From Certhia americana (Eukaryota > Chordata > Aves > Passeriformes > Certhiidae): 64,000 bases of DNA. Location of the stretch: contig CM031858.1 in assembly GCA_018697195.1 (NCBI GenBank), positions 75,855,102 to 75,919,101 on the forward strand, written 5' to 3'. Both the position numbers and the translations under genes were made by a program. Below the pieces are notes generated by a model. The model had not been told where the DNA came from. It did not search any database and saw only the letters and a list, made by a program, of their open reading frames with translations. How positions within the stretch are numbered: position 1 is the stretch's first letter; the number at the start of each line of letters is the position of its first letter. This document shows, piece by piece, positions 39,501-51,897 of the stretch.

Positions 39501-41695
39501 GAGTACTTTCTTGACTACCTATATATTTCAGAGATCTCACTATAGGTTTGTGAGTTGATGTAGGCACAATTTCTCCTCTAGAGATAGATTCAGAGCAGGA
39601 TCCTCCTTCATCCATGTGAATTGTAAACTAGGAAGTTAGGCTGAATGTCCTGTTTTGTGGGGCAGTCAAAGAAGCTAGCCTTGGTTCTCAAAGGATAAGC
39701 CCAAAAGCAAACAAGTTATTTAACATGTGCATGTCTTTATGACTTCTTTAGACTTAAACCAGGTCTCCATATAAATGAAATAATATAAAATCAGTTATAT
39801 TTAAACCATCGCTGAGTATAATTATTTTTCCTAATTTTGAAGATTTCATTTTCAGAAAAGAAAAACAAGATCATCTGGCCCATGATAGAGAAATTATTTG
39901 ATAGCAAAAAAATTACAGGTAAAACACAAAATAAGTTTCTTATTTTCTTTAGCTATTGCCATAATTTGAATAATTTTACTGGGATCCATATTCCTTTGCA
40001 TTGTTGAAGACCTGGGTCAATAAAGGCAAGCTAAGTTGAATGTGTAGTAGTAAAGTTAGCATTAAAATAATATTTATTAATGGTTCTGCAAATACATTTT
40101 CTGACTGCAAAGAACAAGAAGAGTTTGGGCCTACAGTGTACTTATTAGTTGCATGTGTAATTACAACCAAAAGCTGAGCAATTTAAAATTGCTGGAACAA
40201 ATTCAATTAACTACGAATTGCTTTGTCTGAAAGTGAGCTATTTGAACAGTTGACAACGTTACGGCTAAGGAAGACAACAATTAATTGTTCTCTTTAAGGA
40301 AGCCTTTCCAATGCAGCAAGTAAAAGACTCATTGTTCCTACCACTCGAAGACAATCTTGTCCCTTAAATTGACAGATGGGTAAAACAAAAGCCAAGCCAA
40401 GTCCTCTGGTTTCAGAACAAGATCTGAGAAAGGGTCAGTTAGAGTGGAAAGCATTCTTCAAGCTTTTGATCAGACTTTTTCCATTCCATTCTTTTACATC
40501 CGGTGTTATATGTATTTTTGTGCTTTCTTTACTTTCTTATTTCACCTCCAGAACAAAATACTTCTTTAAAGCAGGTGGTAGCTACTTGGTATATTTGAGG
40601 TACATTCTCTATTTCTATTTATTACCTTTGATGTCAACTGACAAACATGTGCATGAACATGTTCACAAGTCCACTGTAGCATTGGTCATGTCTCTGTTCT
40701 TTCTGATGTCATATCTTATTTTAGTTTTTAAACTATACCATACTTCGTTTCACTATGGTTGTTCAGAGAATATCTTATACGCAAAAAACAACTCAGGTCA
40801 AAAATTGCCTTTCAAATGAGTAAAAGTATCAAATGAGGAGCAGTAAAAAGATCAGTTGATCAGAAGAAGCCAAAGTGATTTCCATGTAATTTTTAACTTG
40901 ACTTTCATGACTATTTTTTTCAAAACCAAAGTCCTTAATTGAAAAGTATAATGAAATTCATGGAAATGTTCTGTTTACTTACTAACAATGAAAAAATTGA
41001 TTGATTTTAGTTCAGATACAAGAGGATTCTAAATGCAGTAGTATACTTCCGCAGATCTCAAGGACTCAGCACAGCCTTAAAAGTTTTTCTAGTTGTTTGC
41101 AATAAAGAATAAAATTAGTATAGAGCAAGAACTTCTATAATAGCAATTAAACAAAGGGCCTGTCTTTGCAAGTTAAATGTTATGCTGCTAATTTATTAAC
41201 TCTACTAAGTTAGCAGAAGAGATTACTGAAACAGTACATCCAACATATGATACATATTCAGCATATTCATAAACAGCATATTCAACATGCTTCAATGAAG
41301 TACATTTTTAAAAATATAGTCTTTTGAAATCCCTAAAGTCCTTAAAATGATTTGACTTCCTAGCCAGAGATTAATAAGACCATAATGTTATTTGTGTTGC
41401 TACACTTCTTAATTAAGCAGCACACAATGAGTTTACACAGGCACTAAAAAATACCTTCTTAAAAAGGTTTTATGAAACCATTTGTAAACATCCACAGCAA
41501 AGCAAAGCTCAGTGGATCTATCAACACGATATTAGTTCTATTTGCATGTCATAAAAATACAGGTACTCATTTAGTGGCACCTGATAACTTTCATAAAAGA
41601 ACAGGGGCAATGTAATTAGAAAAGAAAGGACAACCAGACTGTTGGGGATTTATCAGCTCTGTAAAGTTACTGTGACTCGTTGCTATGAGAAGCTT

Positions 41696-41712
41696 TAATT
41701 AACCATCAATCA
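41696..41712. promoter_or_regulatory. homeodomain plus PBX/HOX-like motif pair
   Basis: TAATTAA at 41696-41702 is a core homeodomain site. ATCAATCA at 41705-41712 (TGATTGAT on the minus strand) is the composite PBX-HOX site. The two are 2 bp apart. Such pairs occur in developmental enhancers but are also expected by chance in AT-rich DNA. Confidence 0.3.
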
Positions 41713-42446
41713 CAGTGAACGTTTAAATAATCACATACGTATTGTGATGTACAACATGCAGAACTGCTTGAGGCATCGCAAAAAAGACCTGTATGGAAAC
41801 CAGTGTCAAATGTCCCATTTGTTATAATAATTGCTCTTTGACTACATTTATTATTTAAAGTAGGGATATGGAATTTATTAAGCCAACTGAGATTAAAATG
41901 TGAAGTACTTTGCAGGTTATAGAAATGTTAGAATGACATTAAAGCTTTGGTCAAAAATGATAATTTTTGCACTGGAAAACAAATTAGAAAACCAATGAGA
42001 AAGAAATCAGTAATAACTATTTTTCATATTATTACTAAAAATAATTTTTACCATTACTTCTCATTTCCTAAGAGAAGGTGGGATGTTTGTAAAAGAGCCT
42101 AGCCAGGAAGTTAATAATCTGAAAGAAAGGATTGATTTATTGACCCTTAATATAAGGATTAGCTCACTGCCTTGGATTGTCTTGAAATGAAGATGATTAT
42201 GTTGCTCTGTGATTTTAGCAATTCCAGATGATCTATTATTATAACTAATCTCCCCCAGTGCTTCAATATTTTAGCTGTTGAAATAATAATAATAATACAG
42301 ATCAAAGGTTTAATACATATATATAGTGTCTAGCTTTAAACATGTCGGTAAGAATCCAGCTGGGTCTAGTTTAGTAGTTTCCTGAAATTGATGGCTAAAG
42401 AAATGGTAGTACCCTGAATTAATCTCACCAATAAATACTGAAGGTT

Positions 42447-42509
42447 TTACACCTCTCTAACTTCATTAGGAGATTAGCCTGGTAAATTAGCTGGCTAATT
42501 AAGGTGTTT
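42447..42509. promoter_or_regulatory. T-box and homeodomain motif cluster
   Basis: TTACACCT at 42447-42454 (AGGTGTAA on minus) and AGGTGTTT at 42502-42509 resemble T-box half sites. Between them lie ATTAG at 42465 and 42473, AATTAG at 42485 and CTAATTAAG at 42495-42503. This is motif evidence only. Confidence 0.25.
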
Positions 42510-43985
42510 GAAATACAGTTAAATTAATAGTCCCTTAACCTCCTATTTGGGTTGCTGTGGTACAAAGCCTGGTTTTGACAAAATTGGTTTCCACACTTCC
42601 GTGTCTCTTAGAATATCTCGTTTTTAGAATGTCTCCACCTAGGATATAACAATTGTGCAAGAATAATGTACTCCTCATCCACAAGAAAGAAAATGTGCCC
42701 AAGTTCTTAACTGATGTTATGTGAAAAAGCCCATAAATTGTCTTAAATGTTTATTACACATCAGATGTCCTACCAGTCATTCTCAATATTTCTGAGGTAA
42801 TTTTAGTAAGCTATTTTATTATTCTATATTCTTTATTTTTACTGTTACACAAATGTATTCTAAGACAGTAGAACCCTACATGTTTCAGTCATCTTCTGCA
42901 TTCTGTTTTCAAAACAGACAATTAGGTTACTACTCATCTACTATCAAACATATTTTAAGATAATGTTGTCTCTATTGTGAGATGGAAATCTCAGATAAAA
43001 TATTAGTGCTAAGTGACCTGCCTATAAAATAATATAATGGAAATATGACACCATACAGCACACTGTATTTGTTATTGTTACATGTAAAATAAACCTATAT
43101 TTAGACCTTCTAAATTCCTATGTCTATCTGTTAAAATATAATTATACACAGGAAAACTCTAAAAATTTCTTGACATCCAGAATAAAAAATTCCAAAGAGA
43201 AAAACTTCCTCTTGAGTAATGTACAGTGTTTACCCTGTCTGTAACTTGATGTTATTTTCCAGACTTGTATGTCTGCCTTAATTCAGAGAAACAGTTGACA
43301 GTGTTCAAAGCTGCATTGATTTCAGGTGTTGCTGAAGGTGAAGAAGGGTGACAAAGTACAACTTTCCAATGGACTATGCTCCAATGGACTTGGTATGGCT
43401 ATCCTTACATTGTAACTTTAGAACTTATTAGTTCCCCCAGCAACCATATATAATATAATAAAATTTAAGCTGAAATCTGTAGGATTTTGTATCTAAGACC
43501 CTTGCTTATTTTGACATTTACCCATCATCTTTTTTATCTTTGTTAAATTTCACTATTTATTTTTTTCCTCTTTTATTGTCTTTAAACATACTTTATCTAG
43601 GAAAATATATTTTCTTCTGATTCATTGAACATCTGCTTTGTTTGACATAGGAAAAGTTAAAAATATAGCATTTTTATTGAGTATAGCTTGCATGCCAATA
43701 CACTGCAAATTTGATTTTCAGTAGCAAAAGATTATGATATTTACAGATCTTACAGAAAATATTTTCTAAATTTGACAAGACTGGAACACTGATATCTTGA
43801 AAGGTGGTGAAGGTATACAGGGAGAATGGAGAATGGCTTCCAAAGAAAAACAGAAAAGAGAGTCAATATTTAATCTGCACAGTGAGTCTGATAACCTGGT
43901 GAACAGTTTAAAAGTGCATGGCCAGATATGATAAAACAGTGTTTTTTCTGCCTAGCAGAAAGCAGGGAAATAATGCTTTGGGATA

Positions 43986-44029
43986 TTTTTTTTTTTTTTT
44001 TCATCTTCTGAATTGATTTGATTCAGAAG
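43986..44029. repeat. poly(T) run followed by 9-bp-stem hairpin
   Basis: Sixteen T at 43986-44001 precede an inverted repeat with arms CTTCTGAAT (44005-44013) and ATTCAGAAG (44021-44029), a 7-nt spacer and no mismatches. Confidence 0.85.
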
Positions 44030-44311
44030 CCAAATGGTAATTGACTGGATTTAATATTATCCAAATGACAATAGCCTCTCATTTTTGCTATTCCTCCAAG
44101 TGCTCTTGGCTGGAAATACAAAATGGGTCAGAGGAACTTGAGATGGTTGCTCTATGTTAAGGTTACTTTCCTTCAGGAAATTCTCAGTAGGTATCTTAAG
44201 TCACCCATAAACTTTTTACATATATTTCTTTCTGTACTTTCTCAGATGTTTGGGACTGTTACAGTCCCATATGAGGCAGACTGCAGTTAACATGACATTC
44301 AGATTAAATGC

Positions 44312-44316
44312 CATTA
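44312..44316. repeat. target-site duplication, left copy (CATTA)
   Basis: CATTA directly abuts the TGTGCTG start of the LTR and is repeated exactly at 44875-44879, directly after the LTR. A 5-bp duplication is what ERVL-class integrases produce. Confidence 0.8.
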
Positions 44317-44874
44317 TGTGCTGACTTTTTCTAGTGTAGAGTTAATTTTCTTCACAATTGCTGGCAAGGGTCTGTATTTTGGATTTGTGCTGAAAGCAAG
44401 ATTGATAGTACAAAAACATTTTTTTATTGCTGTGTCCAGTCAAGACCTTTTCTGCTTTTCTTACTGCCCTGCCAGTGAGTAGAAATTTTTGAAGGGAACA
44501 CAGCCAGGGCAGCTGATCCTAACTGACCAAAGGGAGATTCTAGACCTTATGGCATCACGCTCTATATTAAGCTAGGGGAAGAAGAAGGGAGGTGAGGGAT
44601 GTTGAGGGTGATGGCAAATTTCTTCACAAGTAACTGCTATACATCAGGGAGCCTTTCTTTTCCTGGAAATGTCCTGGACATAGGAAATGGTGAATTAATT
44701 CCTTGTTTTGCTTTGTTTGTGAGTGTGGCTCTTGCCTTTCTTATGAATGTATTTTTATGTCAACCAACTAGTTCTCTGACTTTAACTGTTTCAATTCTCT
44801 TACTCATCTCACCAGAAAGAGGTGATCAGGGAGCTGTGTGGTGCTTCCTTGCCAGCTGGAGATAAACTACAACG
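44317..44874 (+). mobile_element. ERVL-like solo LTR with 5-bp TSD
   Basis: This 558-bp LTR begins with TGTGCTG. It carries AGAGTTAATTTTCTTCACAA near 44339, TTTGGATTTGTGCTGAAAGC near 44379, AACTGACCAAAGGGA near 44521, and a decayed TATA box (TATATTAA, 44563-44570) followed by GCTAGGGGAAGAAGAAGGGA. The R/U5 part has AATTAATTCCTTGTTTTGCT near 44692 and GCTGTGTGGTGCTTCCTTGC near 44833. The final CA has become CG. The ATTAAA polyadenylation signal seen in the other two copies is lost. CATTA flanks both ends, so the boundaries are precise and the element integrated as a provirus that later collapsed to a solo LTR. The 88-codon frame inside (44599-44865) is a chance frame. Confidence 0.92.
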
Positions 44875-44879
44875 CATTA
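44875..44879. repeat. target-site duplication, right copy (CATTA)
   Basis: An exact copy of 44312-44316 abutting the LTR 3' end. Confidence 0.8.
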
Positions 44880-44993
44880 AGACCCAGTTCAAAGCATTAC
44901 AAAACAACAGCAAAAAAACCTCCAAACAAACATAAAAAAACCCTCTCAACTACAAAAACTCAACAAAAAACTCCACCAACTACAAAGTTGCCT
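44880..44993. repeat. A/C-rich, G-free low-complexity tract
   Basis: Immediately beyond the right target-site duplication the plus strand becomes A/C-rich. From 44911 to 44986 there is no G at all (76 bp), with repeated AACAAA/ACTACAAA-like motifs. The minus strand is correspondingly T/G-rich. Confidence 0.88.
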
Positions 44994-45417
44994 TTCTTCA
45001 TTTAGAATTTTTACTAGTTTAGTAAAAAGTTGCAAAGTGAGAAACTCATCTTTTCTCCTCACAGGGAAGACAAGGCTGCTAAGAATGCATGTTTCATATC
45101 TTTCTTCTCCTGTGCTGGCTCTTTGTGTAATTTCAGAATGACCTTTCCTGTCCCACAGAGTACAGACGTGTTACATGTCATACTTTTGACTATAATTCTG
45201 TTTCTCCATGAATGATAGGTGTGAGTCTGCATGGCACTTGTCATCTCGGTGTCTGGTTATTTTTAGAGTTGAGGATCTTTTAAATTCTGTAAAGAAGTAG
45301 CAGATTTCCTTTAGCTGTTCAATCCATATGATAAAATAAATGATACCTGGTTATTAGGTGTTAGTGGTTTTGGGTTTTTAATTTAGTCCCAATTTTATGT
45401 ACTAGAATATGCCTTTC

Positions 45418-45445
45418 TTTTTTTTCTTTTTTTTTTTTTTTTTTT
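45418..45445. repeat. poly(T) tract
   Basis: Twenty-eight bases of T with a single C interruption. Confidence 0.9.
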
Positions 45446-48400
45446 CCCTACACAATTATCCAGGTGAAGGGACAGGGGCAATAGAACTGACTTAGAAGAT
45501 GTGGCTGTATTGCTGACCCTGGCCATCTGTCCCTTAAAGAAACATGCTTTTCAACTGATGTGGACAGTTTGGAGTGTCATGCCTTCTGGAGGACGGATTT
45601 GGAGTAGAAAGGATGGAAGATGGTTACTGCTGAGAGAAAGAGAGTGAGGCTTTTAGCTATTACAAATGAGCTGTAATGAGAATTACTTCTCTCATCATCT
45701 AGAAGCAGAACACTGCCTCCTGCCCAAATTATCCATCTTGTGTGTTTCTCTCCTGTTGAGAAGGGTGGTTTCAGACCTCCCTTGCCTGTGTGCAATTGCA
45801 CAGGAGATTGTGTGGGAGAATAGGAATGCCAGCTTCTGAACATATCCAGTATCCCACATGTGAGCAAACAGTTGGAGAGGAAGAAGACTTGTACCTTTAC
45901 TTTGGTCTCCAGAAAACATTACTGGAACATTTTCATGGACAAACTGTATCTTCTTACTCTTGCTAATTAAAGTCTACAGTTGAGAAATCAAGCTTTCTGT
46001 GCCTGGAGGGATGAATCTCCAGGAGCAATAGAATGACACCTAAACCAGATAACACATAACACATCTATATCACCACTGTCTCCTTAATTCTTGCCCAATT
46101 GTCATATAAATATCAGAGTCATACCTTGTGTTAGTTTTGAACGGCAGGAGGCCAGAGGACACAGACTATGAACATCTCTGTGTTTTTCAGAGGATAACTT
46201 CCCAACTAATGCATCCTGAAATTAAAATTCTCAATTGAAAGTCACATTAAATAATTGTATGTAACTTTCAACTTGTTTTTTATAAGACAAACACTCATAG
46301 GATAAAGAATTACTTGCATAGTGTTTGCTAATTAAATATTCTTGCAAATCACAGCAAGAAAATTTTTAGAGTACATGGGACAGGATAAATTGACACATAC
46401 AATGGAACATTGATTTATAGCCAAATGAAAATCTTTTAAAAGTAAAGCCTTCATTTAATTTAGGCAAAATCAAAAATAATGTCAATGGACCCATTAAAAT
46501 TCTCCCAAGACCTTGTCCGGAAACATAATACAATTTTCATGCTGTCCAGTGATGGATCCAGTTAATGGAATGACCTTATAAACTTTAGTGTTCTTATTCA
46601 TATTCAGGGGTAATATAAATATCATCTGTCCTTCCCTTGGGCTGTAGAACATTAGGCTAACCTATTTCTTCAAGGCTCAATGTGCTGTGGTTGCTCTATC
46701 TGTCTGATGTATTGATTATTTTAAAATAAATGGTGTTATTTTAGGCATAGAAGATTTCTTTAATAGATCTGCAATGTGTTAGAGATTGAAAACTGCACTG
46801 AAGCTTAAAAAATGAGTCTGCTCCAGAGATGTACCAGACCCAGAGAAAAAAGAAAAAAAGTTATCCAAGGAATTCTCCCTAACATTTTGTCACCTTCAGT
46901 GTTTCCTCATGTGGGGATGTCTGAATTAGAGTTCAAGTAATCATACTCTTTATTTTCATTTAGTGGGCAGTCTCTCTTTTCCAAAAAAGCTTCCTTGTAC
47001 TGTAATTCTCTGAGTCTAATATCTAAAACCTATAAAGAGATAACATAAAATATGAATCTGCACAACTTCTGATTTACTGGTTTCATATTTCACATGATTC
47101 ACATTTTAGATGTTTAGTAACACAGTAAACAGTAAATTAGATTATCCTCTAGCTGGAGGTCTGAGGTGTACTTGACTTCATGGGATGCCTGAAGGGGTCA
47201 GCACTTGTGTCCTATAGTTCTTAGCTCCAATCTGTGGGCAGAAGGGCTACTGAACACTTGCAGCCTATCAAGTAAGGGGGTGGGGGGGTGTTCAGCTTGA
47301 GGTTCTCACTAAAGGCTATGGTAAACTTCTGGGGAAATGAACCCCAAAGTCATATTCTTATTAAATCCTCCTCCATTGATACACTGTCCTCCCAGAAATG
47401 CCAAGGCAAGTATATCCAGCTCATGTTTAATAGAGATAAGCAGATCTGTCATTCCTTACACACAGATGTCAGTCTGGCTTAATGTGCCCTCTTGCAGCTA
47501 TGATGAAGCAGGAAGAGACAAGCATGGGAACTGAACAGAATGATAAGCTTGAATCAAGCCAAGGGAAAACTCTTAGCTATCATACTTTGTTTTGGAAGAA
47601 AAGTCATTAACTTTTATGTCAGAAAAGACATTAATTTCAAGGAAGAATTTTGAAATAAGAGGTCTGAACTCACAGAAGAAATGCAGGGAGCAATGAAATG
47701 CAGGATATGGCGAATGGAAAGCTGCAAATGGAGACAAGATACATAGAGTATTTGTATGACAGTTAAGATAAAGCAAGTTCCAGTCTTATAGTTAAGTCTT
47801 CTGTGGAATGTTCTATTTCATATGTGCATAAAGGAAAGTGCTGATGGCAGAAGAAAAGCTCTCTTTTTTCCTCCACTGCCTGGTGCATAGCTCAAACCAG
47901 AGGCTTTGAAAGATTCAAAGGAACCTTTTGCTGTTGAAGAGAAAGAAATGAGAGAAAAGAAATTAAAGAGGAAGAGGATGATATGATGCTTTTTAATGAA
48001 GAGAGGGTTTTTTGCATACAAGAATTGCTATGCAGTCACTTCTTTTCCTCAGATCTGTGAAATTTATGGGGAACCTCCAGCTACTTGCAGATAAAATTTT
48101 TACTTATGTGTAAGTAAACTTATCCATGTCTGAGGGTCAATGTATACTAATTTAGAAAATTTTCCCATCCTTTTTAATAATCTTTCTAAGAAACATTCTA
48201 AGAAAAGATTTACTTGTGTATTGATTCACTAGGATGATGCTTTTTTTCAGTTCACACATAAACCCAGCAGATTTGAAATAGGACTCCTCTATGTTTCTTC
48301 TTGAACCAGTGAGTTTATACAGCCAAACACTCAGACAGCACTGCAGTAATGAGTGCATTACTAGATATGAAATGTTCACAGCCTTTCAGGACCATCAGGT

Positions 48401-49169
48401 TTTAATAGTTGCTGGTGCATGTAGTGTATAAGATAAAGTATATGGTTATGGTTCTGTGCACATCTTAAATGTATGCCTGCTACCTTCATGCACAGTAAAA
48501 TAGAGAGTAGAAAAAGAAGATATTGACCTGGCAAGCTTTCTTTTGGGTGGCTAACAGAGAGGGCACTATCTAAAATCACAGGTTTAGAATTAGGTACCAG
48601 AACAATTTGTGCCTCTATCCTCAGGTGACAGTCATCCTCATCCTGAAAGTGCTTGTTTTTGCATTCCCAGACCTGCAAAATATCTGTAGTTGTGCTTAAG
48701 CTTCTAAACTGAAGTCAGTAGTATCACTCACAGGCATGAAAGGTTAGACTGCTTATGGGATTTACTGGATTGGAAAAACAGGGTTTATTGCTTTGCAATG
48801 GAATAATTTTATAAATAAACCTTATAAATCTTATAATGCAAGGACTTAATTATTCCTTGTTTTTTAGACATGCCATATAAAATCAACTTGCTGTTGATGT
48901 CAGCAAAAGTAATCTTTCTGGCACTGGCCAATAATGTGTTATTAGAGCCTGCTCCAGCTCTAATGGTAAAGCTCAGATGGTTGGGCTTATTTACAGTCAG
49001 GATTGAATTCGTCTCTCCATACCCTTCTAAAGAGAATTAAAGGGCTATGAGAAATAATTAGCTGATGCCTGTCATAGTCTTTGAAGATGAAAAATACTAA
49101 GTGCTACTGTGGTTACTGTAACAGTCCTTTGAAAATGACTGCATGCAATCAAAACATTAGTACCACAAA

Positions 49170-49186
49170 CAGCACCATGGCAACCA
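49170..49186. promoter_or_regulatory. RFX X-box / RE1-like half motif
   Basis: CAGCACCATGGCAACC contains GTTGCCATGG on the minus strand, a good RFX X-box half with a degraded second half. CAGCACCATGG also matches the left half of the REST/NRSF RE1 element, but the right half is absent. Either reading is partial. Confidence 0.25.
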
Positions 49187-49709
49187 AATTGTATTGGCAG
49201 AGAAAATACAAGTTTGAATGATGATAAGGGTTGCTGACATGGTCTTTGCCATCTCTTCTCAATACCATATCAGCAGCAAAATGTATGAAGCACAGGAATA
49301 GTTATCTTTCCCTCTACATTCCTAATAAAAAAAATTAGGTGACTGAGATGGAAAGAGTAGGCTAGTACTCAGTGTGCTCTGAAATTTTCTTATATGGAGC
49401 ATTTTGGGGCCCTGAAAAAATTACATTCTAGAAAGATTAGTTATCCTGTTGCCAATTATCCTTCTTATTTTAAATTTTCCAGAGACAAACTACCTTTACC
49501 ATGACATATCAACAGAGTTGGCATCTCAGGGACTGTGGACTGATTTATGAGGTTTTGTTCTGATATCCTGGCTCTCTTAGTTCTCTCTTTGTGCACCTTC
49601 AGCTGTTGCTGAACCCCAAACACTGCAGAGAAATATTTATAGAAAACAAAATGAGGAAAAATGTGAGAGATCGTTACAGCATCAGGATTGTGGAGAATTG
49701 ACCTTCATA

Positions 49710-50001
49710 CCATTCCTGGATTGATCCCAGCCAGCAAAAAAGCCCCTTGCAGTTGCTCACCCTTTCCTCCACCAGTGGGACTGGGGAAAGTATTGGAAGA
49801 GTAAGAGTTGGAGAAATTGTGGGTTGGCATAAAAACAGTTTAATAGGGAAAGCAAAAGCTGTGCATGCAAGCAAGGCCAAACAAGGATTTAATTCAGTGC
49901 TTTCAAAGGGCAGGCAGGTGTTCAGTCATCTCCAGGAGAGCAGGGCCCAATGACATGTAATGGTGACTTAGGATAAGAAACATCATCACTTCAAATGTAT
50001 G
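49710..50001 (-). mobile_element. ERVL-like LTR fragment (R/U5), antisense
   Basis: This is the third copy of the LTR family. On the plus strand it reads ATTGATCCCAGCCAGCAAAA, CACCAGTGGGACTGGGG, ACAGTTTAATAGGGAAAGCA and CAGGCAGGTGTTCAGTCATC, which parallels 28128-28395. The ATTAAA signal is kept (TTTAAT on plus, 49839-49844). Similarity stops near 50001, so the promoter-proximal U3 half is missing. It is a direct repeat of the 28.1-kb LTR and an inverted repeat of the 44.3-kb LTR. Confidence 0.87.
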
Positions 50002-51897
50002 ATTTTTAGAATTTTCCTCTTTATTCTGTAAAGAATTTCATCATCTTGGTAGGATGGGAGAAAGATTTGTTGTTTTCTTTGTTTTGTTTTTTTTAAATAT
50101 TATTTACATTACTACAGTTTATCCCCAGCCTAGCAAACATGAAGACCCCACAAGTCTTTAGATATTTTGCAATTCTTAAATGAAATTAAAGCTGAAAGTG
50201 CTACATATTAATTTACAGATCATAAATCATAAGCAATAGCTACATTATGTGTTGTCTTATATGCAGGTAAATCTATTTCTAAGCATGAATGAACCTTTCA
50301 TCCAGAACCTAAATCTGTGGTCAAATTTCACCTTTACATATATCAAGTTAAGAGGTATGCAGATGAGACATTACAGAGCTAATATTATTAGGTGCTTGTT
50401 GAATTATGATTTGTTTTGATTGTTCATTTTATCTTTTGAACAGATAAACAAATTAAAAATGTAAAGTCTAGCAAAGTATGCCAAGGTTGATATTTTGTTT
50501 GTATGAAGTTGGTATGTCATAGGGACACAATGATAAAGAATATGAGCCAAAGATACTCTGTCTGGGAAACTTATGACCAGTGAAAGCTGGCAAAGATCTG
50601 ATCTTTTGATTCCTATTTTTTTCTCAACACTGGGAAAATATGATGAAATCTAAATAATACGGAGAAGTCAAAATTTTTCATTAACTGAAATGTCAAACAT
50701 GTATGTTTATGAGTTTGTTTTTTGTTTTTTTTTTAAGTCAAACCAAAAACATTTTTATAGATTTCATCTGTTATTTTTTAAAGCATATGATTTTTTAAAA
50801 ATTAAATACCCCAAACAATTTGTAATGCAGATCTGTGTCACCTCTTAGAAATACTGCAGTGCTACTCTGAACTGATCAAATTAGCTGGCAAGCTATCTCC
50901 AATTTAATTTCCTTTCCCTGTTTTATGATGTCCAGATGGTTACAGAACATGTCCTGAATACTGTCAATATTTGGACTTGTCAAGGAGCTGCATGGAGATC
51001 AGTGGCTGCTTCACTGTACATGTTTGAGACTTTGCAGTCAGGGTGATTATATAGGAGAATGCACTAAACATGCTATTTAAATTCAATCTTTTTCCAACAG
51101 CTCAACGAAATGCTTCTATATCAGTGTACTCTGCTATCTCTCCTGAGATAGGTTTTGACAATTCTGAGCAAATTTATGAGTTGTTGGGTCACAGGTAAGA
51201 ACTGGTCTGGAAATAGTAATCCCTATTAAGTCATGGAATATTGTATTAGTGCAGGATTTATAAGTCCAGAACTTGTTATTTCCTATCAAATACTTCAGGC
51301 ATGAAGGAGAGAGCCTGTGCATGCTTTGTGTAGGCACAGTCTATGCCACTCCACTGTCTTTTTTTTTTTTTCTGATTAGTGTGCTATTGCTTCAACTAGG
51401 TTTTATTAAATCTTATTGGAACCAAAGTAAGTTTAGAGAGGCAATATTTTGTTTCTCTTCCTGGGCAGTGTTAGATCTGCTTCTTTAATTTGTGTTCTCT
51501 GTGACCATAACCACAAAGCTGTCTGAAAACTATAATAGTAAGTTTTCCTTGTCAATTATTACCGCCTTGCAGTTCTGCCTCAAGAAATATTTCTGTTCAC
51601 ATGAGTGTATGATTTTCTTGTATTAAAAAAATGTATGAAAAGTTTTTACTTAGTCATATACCACAGCTGAGGAGAGTCTTCAGTCTCAGGATTTAGAAAC
51701 AAAGAAATTTAAATGCTTCAATTTCCCCAAACTGCTAACTTCATTTTGCTGGAATTTGAATGAGGGTTTATGAACCGTTCTACTACACTGGATTATCTCT
51801 AGGTCTTCACTAAGATTTAACTAAAGCCTACAGACTTCCCACACTGAAACATACAAGAGTGGGGATCAAAACAGTAATTTTCAGTTTCATTGGGTTC
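50002..51897. other. single-copy AT-rich non-coding DNA
   Basis: Frames are 71 codons or shorter. A short T-rich run is at 51359-51371. Nothing else was recognised. Confidence 0.6.

Larger units (their letters stand above)
39501..44311. other. single-copy DNA, possible regulatory content
   Basis: No gene was called. A 147-codon plus-strand frame at 40376-40819 is the longest without homopolymer. It predicts Lys-rich N-terminal residues and roughly two to three hydrophobic segments (about residues 40-57, 70-84 and 100-118). T-rich DNA tends to encode hydrophobic frames, there is no recognisable family, and the base at -3 from the ATG is C, so I do not treat it as a gene. A short 11-bp direct repeat (TCCAATGGACT, 43365 and 43380) and an (AAT)n run near 42281 are also present. 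Confidence 0.5.
44994..49709. other. single-copy non-coding DNA
   Basis: No gene was identified. The longest frame is 100 codons at 48376-48678 minus, without domains. A 12-bp palindrome GTGCAATTGCAC is at 45790-45801 and G-runs (GGGGGTGGGGGGG) are near 47276-47288. Segment 48860-49200 has a compositionally balanced, non-repetitive look that often goes with conserved non-coding elements. Confidence 0.5.

Noticed and set aside
40376..40819. 147-codon plus-strand frame with hydrophobic segments, considered as a small membrane protein gene
   Set aside because: No recognisable family, a poor context upstream of the ATG, no splice or promoter support, and T-rich DNA commonly yields hydrophobic chance frames. 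Ribosome profiling or a conserved reading frame in other birds would change this.
49774..49787. CCACCAGTGGGACT as a second CTCF site
   Set aside because: It departs from the core at key positions and lies inside the LTR fragment.
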